Assembly (NCBI GenBank): GCA_941918925.1 | Contig: OW799234.1 | Coordinates: forward strand, 60,988,968-61,052,967 | Length of the DNA stretch: 64,000 bases | Direction of reading: 5' to 3' | DNA from: Phyto melanocephala | Lineage: Eukaryota; Arthropoda; Insecta; Diptera; Rhinophoridae | Shown here: positions 48,926 to 61,359 of the stretch, one piece after another | Position numbering within the stretch: position 1 is the stretch's first letter | Layout of the letters: each line of letters opens with the position of its first letter | Notes under the pieces: model-generated | The model's input: only the letters and a program-made list of their open reading frames with translations | The model's database searches: none | Told to the model about the DNA's origin: nothing | Position numbers and translations under genes: made by a program

Positions 48926-49592
48926 AGACTCCGAAACTGTAAAACCGATCGGGCTCAAACTTTGGTAAGTTGTTGTACACATACCAGGGAGTGTTTATAG
49001 GTGGAAAAAAGTGGGCGGGGCCATGCCCATAAAAAATTAGTTATCAGTTTTAGCTATTTGCACTGGACTGAATTTTCTGAAACTTTGCACACGTATCGAG
49101 CTGCCATGACTTAATAATTTCGTGATTAGAAAAGTGGGCAGTGCCACGCCCATAAAAAATAGGTATCATTTTGAGATACTTGCACTGGACCGATTATTCT
49201 GAAACTTTGCACACATATTGAGCTGTTATGACTTTACAATTTCGCGATTAGAAAAGTGGGCAATGCCACGCCCATAAAAAAAATTATAATATTTAGGTTT
49301 TTGCACTTGATATTCAATTAAAATTCAGAATGCATTTCAAATTCATTAAGGGGCGTAGCAACGCGCGCCGGGTTTGGCTAGTATTAAATAAAATAAAATA
49401 AAATAAATTTTTCTTGGCTCAGCTGGGATTCGATGCCACATTTATTCTAACCAGTATATATGTAAATACATATGTACGTATTTTATATGAGATGAATGGT
49501 GATACAAACAATTGTTATTGCATGACTACACGTTGTGAAGGGTATATAAGATTCGGCACGGCCGAATATAGCACTGTTACTTGTTTATTAAT
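48368..49592 (+). mobile_element. INE-like element hosting a Helitron
   Basis: Starts TTATACCCTTCACCTGTGGTG, has CTGTCCGTCTGCACGTCTG, A-rich core 48720-48855, then Helitron H2, then the tRNA-like segment (49416-49460) and the TTCGGCACGGCCGAA hairpin with a CTGTTACTTGTTT tail. Its core is inverted relative to other copies. Confidence 0.7.
48857..49381 (+). mobile_element. Non-autonomous Helitron, copy H2
   Basis: A|TCTATATATATAAAAGTGAA ... GCGCGCCGGGTTTGGCTAG|T. (GT)n tract at 48883-48926, then GCTCAAACTTTGGTAAGTTG and about two ~121-bp units with GTGGGC. Confidence 0.8.
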
Positions 49593-49594
49593 AC

Positions 49595-50040
49595 GAATGC
49601 TAGTCGCTTCATGCAGTAGTTCAGATTGTAATCTATCTGTGTGGCAATCTTTATTTAAATCCGTTTAGTCAGTTTTTTGGCAGATTGAGATATAATATCA
49701 AAACATTTAAACAAACAAACAAACAAACATACATGTATATTTATTATATTTAAGACGAAATACTTCTATAGACAAAATTGAATAATATAATTTTTTTCAC
49801 CAGAACTTCTATATGTTGTGCACTCAAAACCCTGAAACATCCGATTTACTAAATAACAAAAGTCTATATATTGTATATTTTTTGCTTAATAATCGTGGTA
49901 AAGAGTAGCCTAGATTTTAGGTTAGGTTGTTGTCTATCTGTGTTCCAAATTTCATTTAGTTTCATTCAGCCATTTTTGCGTGATTGAGTAACAAATATTC
50001 AAACATCTTAACATTAAAACATTCACATTTATTATATAGT
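49595..50040 (+). mobile_element. Probable non-LTR retrotransposon 3' tail copies
   Basis: CTATCTGTGTTCCAAATTTC, TTCAGCCATTTTTGCGTGAT, GAGTAACAAATATTCAAACA as at 19430-19530. A more diverged repeat of the same words is at 49605-49720. Confidence 0.45.
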
Positions 50041-50044
50041 GAGC

Positions 50045-52455
50045 TCAGTAGAATTTATATCAATTTTCGAATTTTATAATTATATTGAGAGCCTTAACGT
50101 CATTATGGCATTTTTAAGGCTATATGGTAATAAATAACAACAAGTGAGTATTAAAAAATAATAAAAACAAATAAATAAAAATAAATAAATAAAAGCAAGA
50201 TAAAATACAATATATTGTATGTATACGTCCTAGGGTCATGTGTCCTTGGGTAGGTCCTAAACTCTGATCAGAGTACATGTTTGAAACTGAATTAGTTAGA
50301 AACTAGAGTTTTTTCTAAATTGGTTATTGCTGAGGTCTCTTCAAAAAGTACGCGGTGTTTGTGGTTTCAAATTTGGAGGTGGTTTAATGGTGGGCTTTTG
50401 ACCTTGGTCATACTTAAGGCACCCACTGAAGTTTCTAAGATGCTATTGCCCCTCCACAGAAATAGAAAATTATGATATAATGACTAATGCTTGCAGATAT
50501 GGCGGACCTGCGGAGTTTGTCTCAGGCTGTTGTTACCTTTCAACAGAAGTGGTTTATAGGGAAATTGTTTTGCATCTTTTGGACCGCACATCCGATTGTG
50601 TAACTGATTAAATTCATAGTCTCGCAAAAACAGTAACAGGGATAGATAGCCCATGAGCCAAGAAAAAATGTAAGTAACTTTGCTAGCTGTACTCATGATT
50701 AAGCTGCACAATATGATCAGAGAGGTTTATTTCGCAAGACCTTCAAGTATTTAATATCAGCATATCCGTTATTATGTCCATAAATAAGAGCCAAATATTT
50801 AATAATGTTCTATATCAAAGAGTTAAATATCATTAGTTTTGAACTTACATTAAGCTTAAGCTCTGTACAGACGGTTGTAATAGCTGACATAATTGCTTTA
50901 CCTAAACATATGCTAACAATGAAATGACAATGAAGAATTGCTTTCGAAAGGTAAATTGAACAGACAAGCTGAACAGAAAACAGAAGCTGAAAATTGCATT
51001 GGCAGATAACTTTATCTGACGATGTTGTTCCGACAAAAAATTTTAAGTTGACAATACAAAAAAATATTGGCAGACCAGTTGTCAGAAATTGCTTTGGGCT
51101 TGTTTTTTTTCTAACAATTTTAGATACCGATTTGTTCGCCAACTTTATGGCACGCATGATGATCTATATGAGTAGGTATTCAATATTATTGATTAACTTA
51201 AGACAACATTCTTCAAAGAAATGGAACTGTAAATTGGCCATGTCCTTTGTGCGATTTGAAATCTTTAAGCTACTTTTGTAAGTTACGTAAAATCTCTGGT
51301 CCGTGCTGATAAAGCAGCAATGGTTAAACATTGAGAAGCCAAGATTCAACGAAAACTATTGACGAACTAAGATCGGGTAAACTCGAAGAAGTGGTGCAAA
51401 ATTGGACCGCCACAAATTTATTTTTAATTAATTTCTATTACATATAAAATGCCATACAAGTTGATAGCTAAAAAGCCAAAATTGTGGTTATTCCATTAAA
51501 TTTTTATTTTTATTTATTTATTTATTTATACATATTTAAAAACAATTTCTCTAAAAATACTGTATAAATGATGCCTTCAAAGTCAACACAAGCTAGGATA
51601 TGGCTGACATTCAGTCTGGTCAATGCAGCTGAGTAATTTAAAATTACATCGAGGCCTATATTTAATGGCATAAATGTGATTGAAATTAAAAAATCTTGAC
51701 CAGCTAACATATTATATTTTTAATTTAGTTCCAAATTTCTGAAATAAGCGTTTAAAGTTTTCGTGATAAACGTAAAACAGTGATTTTAGTTGTATCAAGT
51801 ACAAAAAAAAACAAGCTTCGAGACTACAGTTTTTTTTTGTGAGGACATAAGAGAAAAGTTATACATTTTAAAGAAGAGCTAACATGGTCAATGGCGATTT
51901 CAGAATGTTAAAACTTAACTCCGGTAAAAAAATTTTAAAATCCTTCTTACAATTAAGTATTTCAGCAAATTAATCGTTTTGATGTTAATGTGCATGCGTA
52001 TGTACAAACATACATTAGATGTTTACAAAAACGTTCAATTTAAGGCAGGCCGAAAGTTAAATAAATTAATCGTCTGTTAATAATGTTTTTTTTTATTTTT
52101 TCCAACAGAAAATAAATAAAAAATAACTCACTCTTCTTTAAGATGAAAAACTAACAAAGAAATTCGAATAAAACAATAATGCTTTAAAATGGCTGTCATA
52201 AAATAATACGAGTGAGTCCATTAAGAGAAAATACATTAAAATAATAATACTTTTTCAATCTTTTACTCGTATGTATGTATGTATGTATGAGCTGGTACGT
52301 GATTTTGCAACAATTGCATTTTAGATTTTATGTGTGTATTTTATTTTTCTTTTTGCATGGGTGTAGGTTTTTATGTATGAGTCAGTCATTGCTTCTAATA
52401 AGGAGATTATAGACATTTTTCTTTTACAAAATATACAAAAAAATCTGTATGTATG
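50045..52455. other. Unassigned stretch, partly GC-richer
   Basis: 50240-50760 and 50850-51400 have more balanced base composition and 75-115-codon frames on both strands that I cannot match to any family; no splice-supported model could be built. They may be decayed elements. TATG repeat at 52270-52287. Confidence 0.35.
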
Positions 52456-52466
52456 TCCATAGTATA

Positions 52467-52486
52467 TCTATATATATAAAAGTGAA

Positions 52487-52531
<45 letters not shown>

Positions 52532-53353
52532 GCTATAGACTCTGAAACTGTAAAACCGATCGGGCTCAAACTTTGGTAAGTTGTTGTACACATACCGGGG
52601 AGTGTTTATGGATGAAAAAAAGTGGGCGGGGCCACGCCCATAAAAAATTACTTATCAGTTTTAGCTTCTTGCACTTGACCGATTTTTCTGAAACTTTGCA
52701 CACATATCGAGCTGTCATGACTAAATAATTTCGTGATAAGAAAAGTGGGCGGGGCCACGCCCCTAAAAAAGTTTTAATTTTGAGATACTTTCACTGGACC
52801 GATTTTTCTGAAACTTTGCACACGTATTAAGCTGTCGTGACTTTATAACTTTGTGATTAAAAAGGTGGGCGGGGCCACGCCCATAAAAAAAGGCTACAAT
52901 TTTGAGGTACTTGCACCAGACCGATTTTTCTGAAACTTTGCACACATATTGAGCTGTCATGACTAAATAATTTCGTGATTAGAAAAGTGGGCAGTGCCAC
53001 GCCTATAAAAAAAAGGTATCATTTTGAGGTACTTGCACTTGACCGATTATTCTGAAACTTTTCACACATACTAAGCTGTCATAACCATATATTTTCGTGA
53101 TTAGAAAAGTGGGCAGGGCCACGCCCATAAAAACAATTTTAATTTTGAGGTACTTGCACTGGTCCGATTCTTCTGAAACTTTGCACACATATTGAGCTGT
53201 TATGACTTTACAATTTCGTGACTAGAAAAGTGGGCAATGCCACGCCCATAAAAAAATTATAATTTTTAGGTTTTTGCACTTGATATTCAATTAAAATTCA
53301 GAATGCATTTCGATTCATTAAGGGGCGTAGCAACGCGCGCCGGGTTTGGCTAG
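52467..53353 (+). mobile_element. Non-autonomous Helitron, copy H3 (largest)
   Basis: A|TCTATATATATAAAAGTGAA ... CGCGCCGGGTTTGGCTAG|T. (GT)n tract at 52493-52529. GTGGGC recurs at about 52622, 52744, 52864, 52986, 53108 and 53228, showing about five units of 120-122 bp. Confidence 0.85.
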
Positions 53354-53375
53354 TAGTACTATATTACTCAAAAAA

Positions 53376-53887
53376 TCTATATATATAAAAGTGAAAATCT
53401 GTGTGTGTGTTTGTGTGTGTGTGTTAGCTATAGACTCCAAAACTGTAAAACCGATCGGACTCAAACTTTGACAAGTTGTTGTACACATTCCAGGGAGTGT
53501 TTATGGGGGGCAAAAAGTGGGCGGGGCCACGCTCAAAAAAATTAGTTATCATTTTTATCCACTTGCACTTGACCGATTTTTCTGAAACTTTGCATACATA
53601 TTGAGCTGTCATGACTTTATAATTTTGTGATTAGAAAAGTGGGCAGGACCACGCCCATAAAAAAAAGTTATAATTTTGAGGTACTTGCACTGGACTGATT
53701 TTTCTGAAACTTTGCACACATATTGAGCTGTTATGACTATACAGTATCGTGATTAGAAAAGTGGGCAGTGCCACGTCCATTTAAAAGAAATTATAATTTT
53801 TTGCTTTTTGCACTTGATATTCAATTTAAATTCAGAATGCATTTTTATTCATTAAGGGGCGTAGCAACGCTTGCCGGGCTTTTCTAG
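53376..53887 (+). mobile_element. Non-autonomous Helitron, copy H4
   Basis: A|TCTATATATATAAAAGTGAA ... CTTGCCGGGCTTTTCTAG|T, only 22 bases after H3. About two tandem units. Frames inside these copies are not genes. Confidence 0.85.
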
Positions 53888-54119
53888 TACATAATAAAAA
53901 ACCTTTTGTACAAAATTATAGTCGGCTGTGCGGAATTTTTAATACCTTTTCTTAAATACTTACATAGTATGCAATATAACTGCCCAGAAAAAGAAACTGA
54001 ATTTAAAGAAGCAGGTTGTATTATGAATTGCAGATAATAAAAGGTTTTGTGAATATTTCTGCCTAATACTATCACATATAGTGATTTGTGTTTAAGGACG
54101 TGTCAGTCACGGGTACATA

Positions 54120-54330
54120 CGAAAATAAAGTGTCATAAACTGTCATGGCTGGGACACGCTCTACGAATGTCTTCGGATGATATTTCAAAGCAGGGTATAT
54201 GAATACTTCAACAAAGCCTAAGAAAAGGGCGCTCATTAAAAATTAGCCTCAGATTAATGGAGGTGGAAGCAGCGAATGCTGGTGTATCCTGGTGTGCAAT
54301 AAAATAAGTTTCTATAGACCCTATGCTCCT
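54120..54330 (+). pseudogene. Non-LTR retrotransposon remnant (3' end of ORF2)
   Basis: Reads LSWLGHALRMSSDDISKQGI, then KGRSLKISLRLMEVEAANAG, matching the RWLGHxLRM...RPxxRWxxxVxxD region at the C-terminus of LINE reverse transcriptase proteins. No other domain remains. Confidence 0.55.
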
Positions 54331-54439
54331 AAACCGAATAACGGGACTATATATAGGTTGTATTGGGGGAGATATTTATAACAAACTTCTACAGACATAA
54401 AAAATACGCTTGCTTTAATCGTTAAAAAATTAATGTACC

Positions 54440-54652
54440 ATATCGATGGTCACAGGTGAAAAGGCCCTAAGAAGGTAAAATAGAAACTATATTATTATCA
54501 AGTGTACTTCCTTTGTAAAACTCTTACTTTTGTTAATATTGTGTTTAATTTTTGTGTCGTGGTGTTTTTGTATGAAATGTTCTTAAATCCCTGAAAAACT
54601 CAATTTCATAAAAAATACGAGTTATGGCCTTTCTACCTTTGACCATCGATGT
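54440..54652. mobile_element. Palindrome-ended MITE, copy 4
   Basis: TATCGATGGTCACAGGTGAAA ... TTCTACCTTTGACCATCGAT, about 213 bp, TGTGTCGTGGTG interior. Confidence 0.65.
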
Positions 54653-54817
54653 ACTCGTATTTAATTTGAAAAGAAAATGCTTCTAAGTGGAAATGCTCCA
54701 AGGACAGACGGACATAACAAAATGAACTTGCCTATATGGATACAGAATATATACACTTTCAGAGTTATAAATTAATATTATAAAAATAACAAACAGAATG
54801 ACAATTATAAATGCTCA

Positions 54818-55070
54818 TATATCGTTGGTCACAGGTAGAAAAGTCCTAACTCATATAATCACGGGAGAAGGTAGAAACGTAACAGAAACTGTATTATAAT
54901 GGTGTAACTTTTTTGTTGTTGTTAAATTGCTTGTAAAACTAAAATTTTTGATATTAATGCCTTAAACTTTTGTATCGAGGTGTATATGTGTGAAGTGTAT
55001 TGGAAACACTGCAAAACTCAAGTTCGGGAAATATACGTGCTAGAGCCTTCTAACTTGTGGTCATCGATAT
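54818..55070. mobile_element. Palindrome-ended MITE, copy 5
   Basis: ATATATCGTTGGTCACAGG ... ACTTGTGGTCATCGATATA. It sits in INE-like sequence (GAATGACAA...ATAT), as copy 1 does. Confidence 0.6.
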
Positions 55071-55100
55071 ACTTTCCGTAAATACGTATTGTATTATATA

Positions 55101-56492
55101 AAGGGTGTCCCAACTAGAACGCAGTTTTTAAATTTTAAATAAAACACAGATACAAATTGAATTTTTTTATTTTTGTTGAACTTTTCTGTTTAAACTAATA
55201 TTCTTAATCAGGCTTGAGTTCATATTTAATATTCTTTATTTTTACAAAGGATTTTTTTTTTATTTGTGATAAATGAAAGATAATAACAAACAAAAGTAAA
55301 AGGGTTGCTTTTGGGAAAAAATTTCAATCTAACTCATTGTGGTAAAATATATGAAAAAGGAAAACTAAAGTAGTTACCGAATTCAATTAACTTAAGTCCC
55401 GTGAGCTAAATAGATGATATTTACAACCAACATGCACCCACCGATTAAAGAATGCTGATGATGAAATCGTAGCTGGTTTCGAAAATGCATTCCACTCGGC
55501 TAGTTGTCGGTAAAAATATAATTTTTCAGATTATTCTTTCATTTATCACAAATAAAAAAATTCTTTGTAATAATAAGAATGTTAATATGAACTCAAGCCT
55601 GATTAAGAATATTAGTTTAAAACACAGATATTAAAACGTGAAACTTTATTATATCGTAAAGTAGACAGAATGAGGTTGTGTATGGAACAATATATCGTGC
55701 AGATGGCCGCCGCGGCTTTGCTGGCACACTCGCGATCTTTTAATGAAATTTTCAATGACCTTTTTGCATAAATGCTGCGGTATTTCATTAATGCAGCGTC
55801 CAATTTCCTCTTTTAAAGCTTGAGTCGTCGTCGGCTTATTCGCGTAAACCATCGACTAAAAAAAAACCCCAAAGAAAAAAATGTAAAGGTGTTAAATCAC
55901 ACGATCTAGGAGGCCAATTCTGGTCTCCAAAACGCGAAATAACACGACCGGGAAATGACTAATGCAGCTATTGAATTGTTTCTCTGGCTGTATGACATGT
56001 GCCGCCATCTTGTTGAAACCACATGCCCTCCACATTCATTTCTTCAATTCTAGGCAAGAAAAAACTGGTTATCATTTCACGACACCGAACACCACTGACT
56101 GGTTGCGCTTGACCTGCCTCATTTTCATAAAAAAAAGGTCCAATGATTCCTCCAGCCCAAAAACCACACTACACAGTGACACGTTGAGGATGCATTTGCT
56201 TCTCGTGAATCACTCGAGGATTTTCCTCACCCCAAATGCGACAATTCTGCTTATTGACGAAGCCATCAAGATAAAAATGGGCCTCGTCACTGAAGATGAT
56301 TTTATCGGCAAAATCAGCATTTTCATTGGTAAAACAATTTCAAAATGAGAATGCATTGTTCATTCGTGTAGCGCTCCATTTTTACTAACCTCGTACCTTC
56401 TACTAGCAAACAATAACAATTGTTCAAATGTCAAACAATGACACTTCGAATGGCGCCAAATTTAAAAATTGCGTTCTAGTTGGGACACCCTT
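55101..56492 (-). mobile_element. Mariner-type element with nested MITE, TA duplication, dead
   Basis: Inverted ends AAGGGTGTCCCAACTAGAAC, flanked by TA (55099-55100 and 56493-56494). The - strand encodes recognisable blocks: KIIFSDEAHFYLDGFVNKQN, CRIWGEENPRVIHEK, MWFQQDGGTCHTARETIQ, NWPPRSCDLTPLHFFLWG. Asp residues of the DDE/D core are visible but in-frame stops and a lost N-terminus make it non-functional. Confidence 0.85.
55190..55621. mobile_element. Foldback-like MITE inside the mariner
   Basis: A perfect 37-bp inverted end (TTAAACTAATATTCTTAATC... and its complement) with weaker pairing further in. AAAACACAGATA occurs on both sides (55141-55152 and 55619-55630). Confidence 0.65.
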
Positions 56493-56616
56493 TACATACT
56501 TACATACGAAATATAAATTTTGTATTTACAAGAACTTAAATTCGTTTCCTTAAACCATTTTGGCATTGCATATAATATCAAAAAGAAACACACATTTAGT
56601 AATACTCACTTACGTA

Positions 56617-56992
56617 CCCTGCAGATAAGGTAACTAGTATGTGGTTATAAATATACTAGTTACTTTTAACTTTAGACTAATTACATATCTGTCATTTTTT
56701 ATATATTAAACTATTGATTTTAATTTTTAGTTGTATTAGAAGCCCAACTAGTTTATTTGTGTATAGTTTTAGACTAGTTCAAATACTAGCTGTCGTTAGA
56801 GAAAGGAGAGTCACTGCACTAATTTCTCACAAATTGGGCCTCACATATTATTTTAAGCTGTTATTAATAAGATTTTTGTTTGAAAAACCAAGTACTCTTG
56901 GCGTGTAAGAACTATCACTTTTGCCACAGTCTCGTTACAACTAGTTATATGACTGTTCCAAAATGTAACTAGTTAAAAATTTAGCTGCAGGG
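56617..56992. mobile_element. TIR MITE with CTGCAG ends, 376 bp
   Basis: Ends CCCTGCAG / CTGCAGGG with TA on both sides, ACTAGT words throughout. Part of a second copy lies inverted at about 21370-21520. Confidence 0.6.
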
Positions 56993-57120
56993 TATTTTAG
57001 TATGTAGTAAGCACAAACATACGTACATATATATTTGTTTGAGTAAATGTATGTTTGTTTATCACATTAACTGCAATTTTCAATTGAATAAAATGTTTTA
57101 ATGTAACATTACATCAAAAA

Positions 57121-57170
57121 CAGACGCACACTACGCACACTACGCACACTACACACTACGTACATAGACA
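57121..57170. repeat. 9-bp minisatellite (CGCACACTA)n
   Basis: About four imperfect units of CGCACACTA. Confidence 0.7.
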
Positions 57171-57599
57171 TTACAAACACAACTATTCAGCTATATAGTT
57201 CTAACATGCATTTGAGAGCTTAGCGTTAGTAGCAAGGTCTTATTCTTACAAAATATGTACGAAGATTTTAACATTTTGACATCTCTAACATATTCGGAAA
57301 TAATGGAAAAAAGTAATTTGTATGACAAAGTTGGTGTGCCACTGTAAACAACAAACTTATTCGTACCTACAATAATTCTCATGTTGATAATAAGAATTTT
57401 ATAATACCAAAATGTTGCTGCATTTAAATATTTGAGTAGGTTTACAAGTTTTAAATGTATTTACACACGCACAAATAAATACATGTTTTAAGAGAGATAA
57501 GGCTTTAGAATTAGGGGCTTTCAATAAGCGGTTTCATTGTTATATGACAAAAGTGAGTGAAATTATTTTAACTGTAGAGAGCAGGGTATGTCAGCAATA

Positions 57600-58365
57600 A
57601 AGAAAAATAATACCAGCCAGTTTGCCGTCACGGCTACGCTTCCAGCGCTTGTTCTTATAAGCAGTTGCTACAATCTCGTTTTCGAAAATGTAAGAACTAA
57701 TGACTGAATCAGGCCAGCAACCATAACAGATGACTGGAGGGTTTTTGCAACAATAATTTTAGGGTCTTCCGAGTCCAAATTTAACAATTTCGTTTGCTAT
57801 CATAGACTAGGAGGTGAAAATTGGCCTTATTACTTAATAAAATTTCTATATAGCCGATAACATGAATCAAAAAGGCAATTATTTGCCCGAATGTGGCAAT
57901 TCTACCGGCTAACGAATCCACTGAGGTGAAAGTGTACCTCGTCGCTAAAGATGATTTTATTTGTAAAGTCACCATTTAAATCACTTCTCTTTGTAACATC
58001 ATTGGGAACAACAGCACTGTTTGCCTCAGAACGTACTTGGTGAGCGAGCATTCACAGGTTTTTTCACATTTCCTACAGATGCGGTTTGCTAAAATTTGCA
58101 CACAATTCTACCGATTGTGAAAACATTTGGTCGGTTATGCTGATAAAAAAGTTACGAAGCTTACGAAATGCATTTTGATTTGAAACCTTATTTTCATAAA
58201 AGGCTTAAAAAATATAAATGCTTTGTTCAGTTGTTTTCTCCATGGTTGAATCTGTCAAACACTGAAACAAAGAAATGTCAAACTAATAAAAATAACTTGA
58301 AGCTAAGGTATGACTCACAATTAACAATGTGCATTATGGTCGGACCACTCTTTATACAATTTCGA
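57600..58365 (-). pseudogene. Mariner-type element remnant
   Basis: The - strand reads GDFTNKIIFSDEVHFHLSGF, and its outer end (58310-58365) resembles the 3' end of the 40972-41922 element (CACAATTAACA...TGTGCATT...GACCAC). Left border not defined. Confidence 0.6.
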
Positions 58366-58404
58366 TTTTTTAAAAATGCTGTACCGTTACAAAACTGTGG
58401 ATAA

Positions 58405-59365
58405 ACAAGTAAGAGTGCTATATTCGTATGTATCGAACCATCATATACATACATAGTTATACCGTAGCCTAATTGTTTTCGAGGTCATCTTCGAGTTTGA
58501 ATTTTTACATAGTTAACTGTATTCTATTTATCAAGCATTTTCATTTGATGCCCATTTTGATAAGGCTGAGGGAAAAAATTATTCGCCATTTTGTTTAAGG
58601 CACCATCTTGGTAAAGCCTTTTCGTTTGATACTAAATTTGAGAGGGTTGATTGAAGTGGGTACATCTTGATCCATAAATAAATTTCATGTACGCCATTTT
58701 GCAGTGACGGCCTGTATGGATTTTATATTTTTTTTTATAGTGTGTACTATATTAGTCAAGCCCTTTGCTTTAATACTAATATTACTCCTTTCTGAAAAAA
58801 TTGATTTTCATTTTTAAGTTTTAGGAAAAACACCAAAGTAGTTGCAATTTTGTGTTTATATTTCTGGTAGTTTTACACCAATTTGTTAGTTTTCTTTCGA
58901 GGCTTTGGTTTGTATTCTAGTGTCTTTCCAAAAACTAATTAAAATCTTTACTAATTTGATTTTTTTTTTAAATATGAATTTATTAAAACTGTTTTTGTTT
59001 TTAATTTTGTCGATAAGCGATCGATTTGTTAGATATTTTTTTTGTAAATAGCCGTTGATAATAGCAAACGTGTCTATAAATAATCCTAGGGCTTAAAAAT
59101 GTGTATTTTTTTGATAAAAATAAAGGACAAACCAAAGGCACCCATGTTTATTTGCTTATATTTAAATAAGTTATGAGGAATTTGTACTGGATTTAAATAG
59201 CGAATTATTTCTAAAAGTTTCATACCACATGCAGACCTGTAAGGAGCTTCTAAAACTTAATTTCAACCAAATTACTGATACTAATACGGACACTGCTTAA
59301 TCGACTACTCTACTCTTAAGCTTTCAGAAGATACTTACTTATATAATTTATGCGGTCAGAATGAA
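58405..59365 (-). mobile_element. INE-like element, diverged
   Basis: ACAAGTAAGAGTGCTATATTC start, then the CAAGC..TTTCATTTGATGCCC segments, and ends CTTTCAGAAGATACTTAC...GCGGTCAGAATG. Confidence 0.55.
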
Positions 59366-59369
59366 TAAA

Positions 59370-61355
59370 ATTTCAATGATTTTAATTTAATTAAATTTAT
59401 TAAATGTTTACTAATAGAAAACAAAACAAAAATAGTTTTTAAACATTGAAAATGATTTTTAATTCGAAAATGCATAAAAATGACTGCACAAGCAGTAGCA
59501 GAAAAAAGACGTAGAAATATATTAAATATTAATACTGAAGTACATATTGTATGATTGTGCAGGATAAAGCAAACATTTTTCGGATTTTCTTTTGGTATTT
59601 TGTTGTGGGAATTTCTTTATCGTTGCTGACAGCAAAAAAAAAAAAAAAAAAAAAATTAAAATAAAAATAAAAACCCACATTGTACATTGAATAAGTAGAA
59701 CATAATGCACGTAAATAAAAATACTGGGAAATTTTGAGTAAATTCTCTTGAAAATTGCTCTCTAGTTTTATGCTCCTTGGACACATTATTTTGTTGTTAT
59801 TGTTGGAAAAGAAAACATCTTTCGTAAAGCCAGAGAGTAAAAGTTATGGATATAGTAAACAAAGTAGAACAGGAAAATGAAATGAAAATGGACAAACATA
59901 AAGTGTTACCATACGTTTGTGCATGAAATCAACGCGCAGTGCTGTGCCTGCGTCCGTCCACAAACATTTAAATTGATACACCGCTAGGCAGAAAAATAAA
60001 TTGTGAGGCAAAACAAAAAAAAACTTTTGAAAAATAGATCAAAAATATTTGTTTAAAAAAAAAAAATAAAAATAGAAGAAAAATTGCAAAAGCTATAGAC
60101 AGCAATAAAAAAGTAATATAAAATCTGGAAGTAACGAAAAAGAAATGTTCAAATACCTTAAAGAATTCTAATCATATTCCAATAAAAAAAAGAAACGTTT
60201 TTATTTTATTATTTTACTAGCAAAAAAGTGTGTTCTGGGAAAGATGTAAATATGTTCTCCATATATTTTTTTTATTGGGAAACAATATGTGTTTTGGATA
60301 AAATTAAAATACGTTTTCCATTCAAATATTAGTCATTTTCATGGTAAAGATTAACTTGAATAAAAACTTATTATAGTATTAACAAAAAAAAAAAAAAAAA
60401 TACAGAAATAGCAGCAATAAATTCTTGCGAAAATTAAATAAACATTATAAGTCACAAACAAAACGACAAATAAATCTTTAAATCCAAAACTTTTGGCGAA
60501 AAGTTTGTACGTGCATTTGTGTGTTGCAATTAATAAGTTTGTTTTAAAAACATTATTCTTGTTTTTATGTGAACAAAAAAGTGAAATTTATTTATGTAGA
60601 TATTTTTATAATTTTTTTTTGGTTTTAACTTTAATGTGTTGGAAATATCCAAAATTGTATACACAAGTTTTCAAGTGCATATACAAATACATTCGCGTGT
60701 TTGTATATGATTGTGTTTGTGCAGTATAAATTCTCAATTTTCTCTAGTTTGTAAAATACAGCAATGAAATCGTAAATGTTTCAATATGTAGTCTATTTGC
60801 GGTTTATCGTTGATATGCTTAAATTAAATTTTGAAAAATGCGAATGCTCTACTAAATAATAGCTAGAAATGAGAATAGTCAAACATTATTGAGTGATATT
60901 GAAAATAAAAAAAAAAATAAAAAAAAATAAATAAATGGTATTTAAGTTAAAAAGATTATCCTATAGTTGGCTAAATAAAATCACATAATATTAAATAATT
61001 ATTTACCAAAAATACTGGTCACACTTAACTCATCTAATATTTGCCTATTGTGAACGTAACTTTACAAGTTTTTCTTTAAGATTTTAAATTTTAGTGTAAT
61101 AAGGAATTTGTAAATGTAAAAAATAATTTCAAGAACAAATATGTTTAAATTATTCATAAATTTGTTAAATACTTTTATTTTATCAAAAGTGATGCAGATG
61201 TAATTAATTCAAATTTAATACAATATTGAAAAAATAATATTCTGGAAGTCTGGCTTGGTCTGAGTTTCAATTACGTAAACGATATAATAAACTGAAATTT
61301 TATTAAAATTTGCTCTTGTAGATACTAAAATCGATGGTGAGTCGATGTTTTTTTT
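59370..61355. other. AT-rich non-coding stretch
   Basis: A-runs at 59635-59654 and 60386-60401. 59900-59965 is GC-richer (CGCGCAGTGCTGTGCCTGCG) and could be a promoter or exon edge, but nothing coding could be tied to it. Confidence 0.3.
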
Positions 61356-61359
61356 AATC

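Noticed and set aside
50484..51281. Possible genes on both strands near 50.5-51.3 kb
   Set aside because: No recognisable domain, no splice-consistent model, and frames overlap on opposite strands.
37111..53887. CRISPR-like array from regular ~121-bp repeats
   Set aside because: Units are contiguous without unique spacers, and Helitron ends bound each array in a eukaryotic genome.
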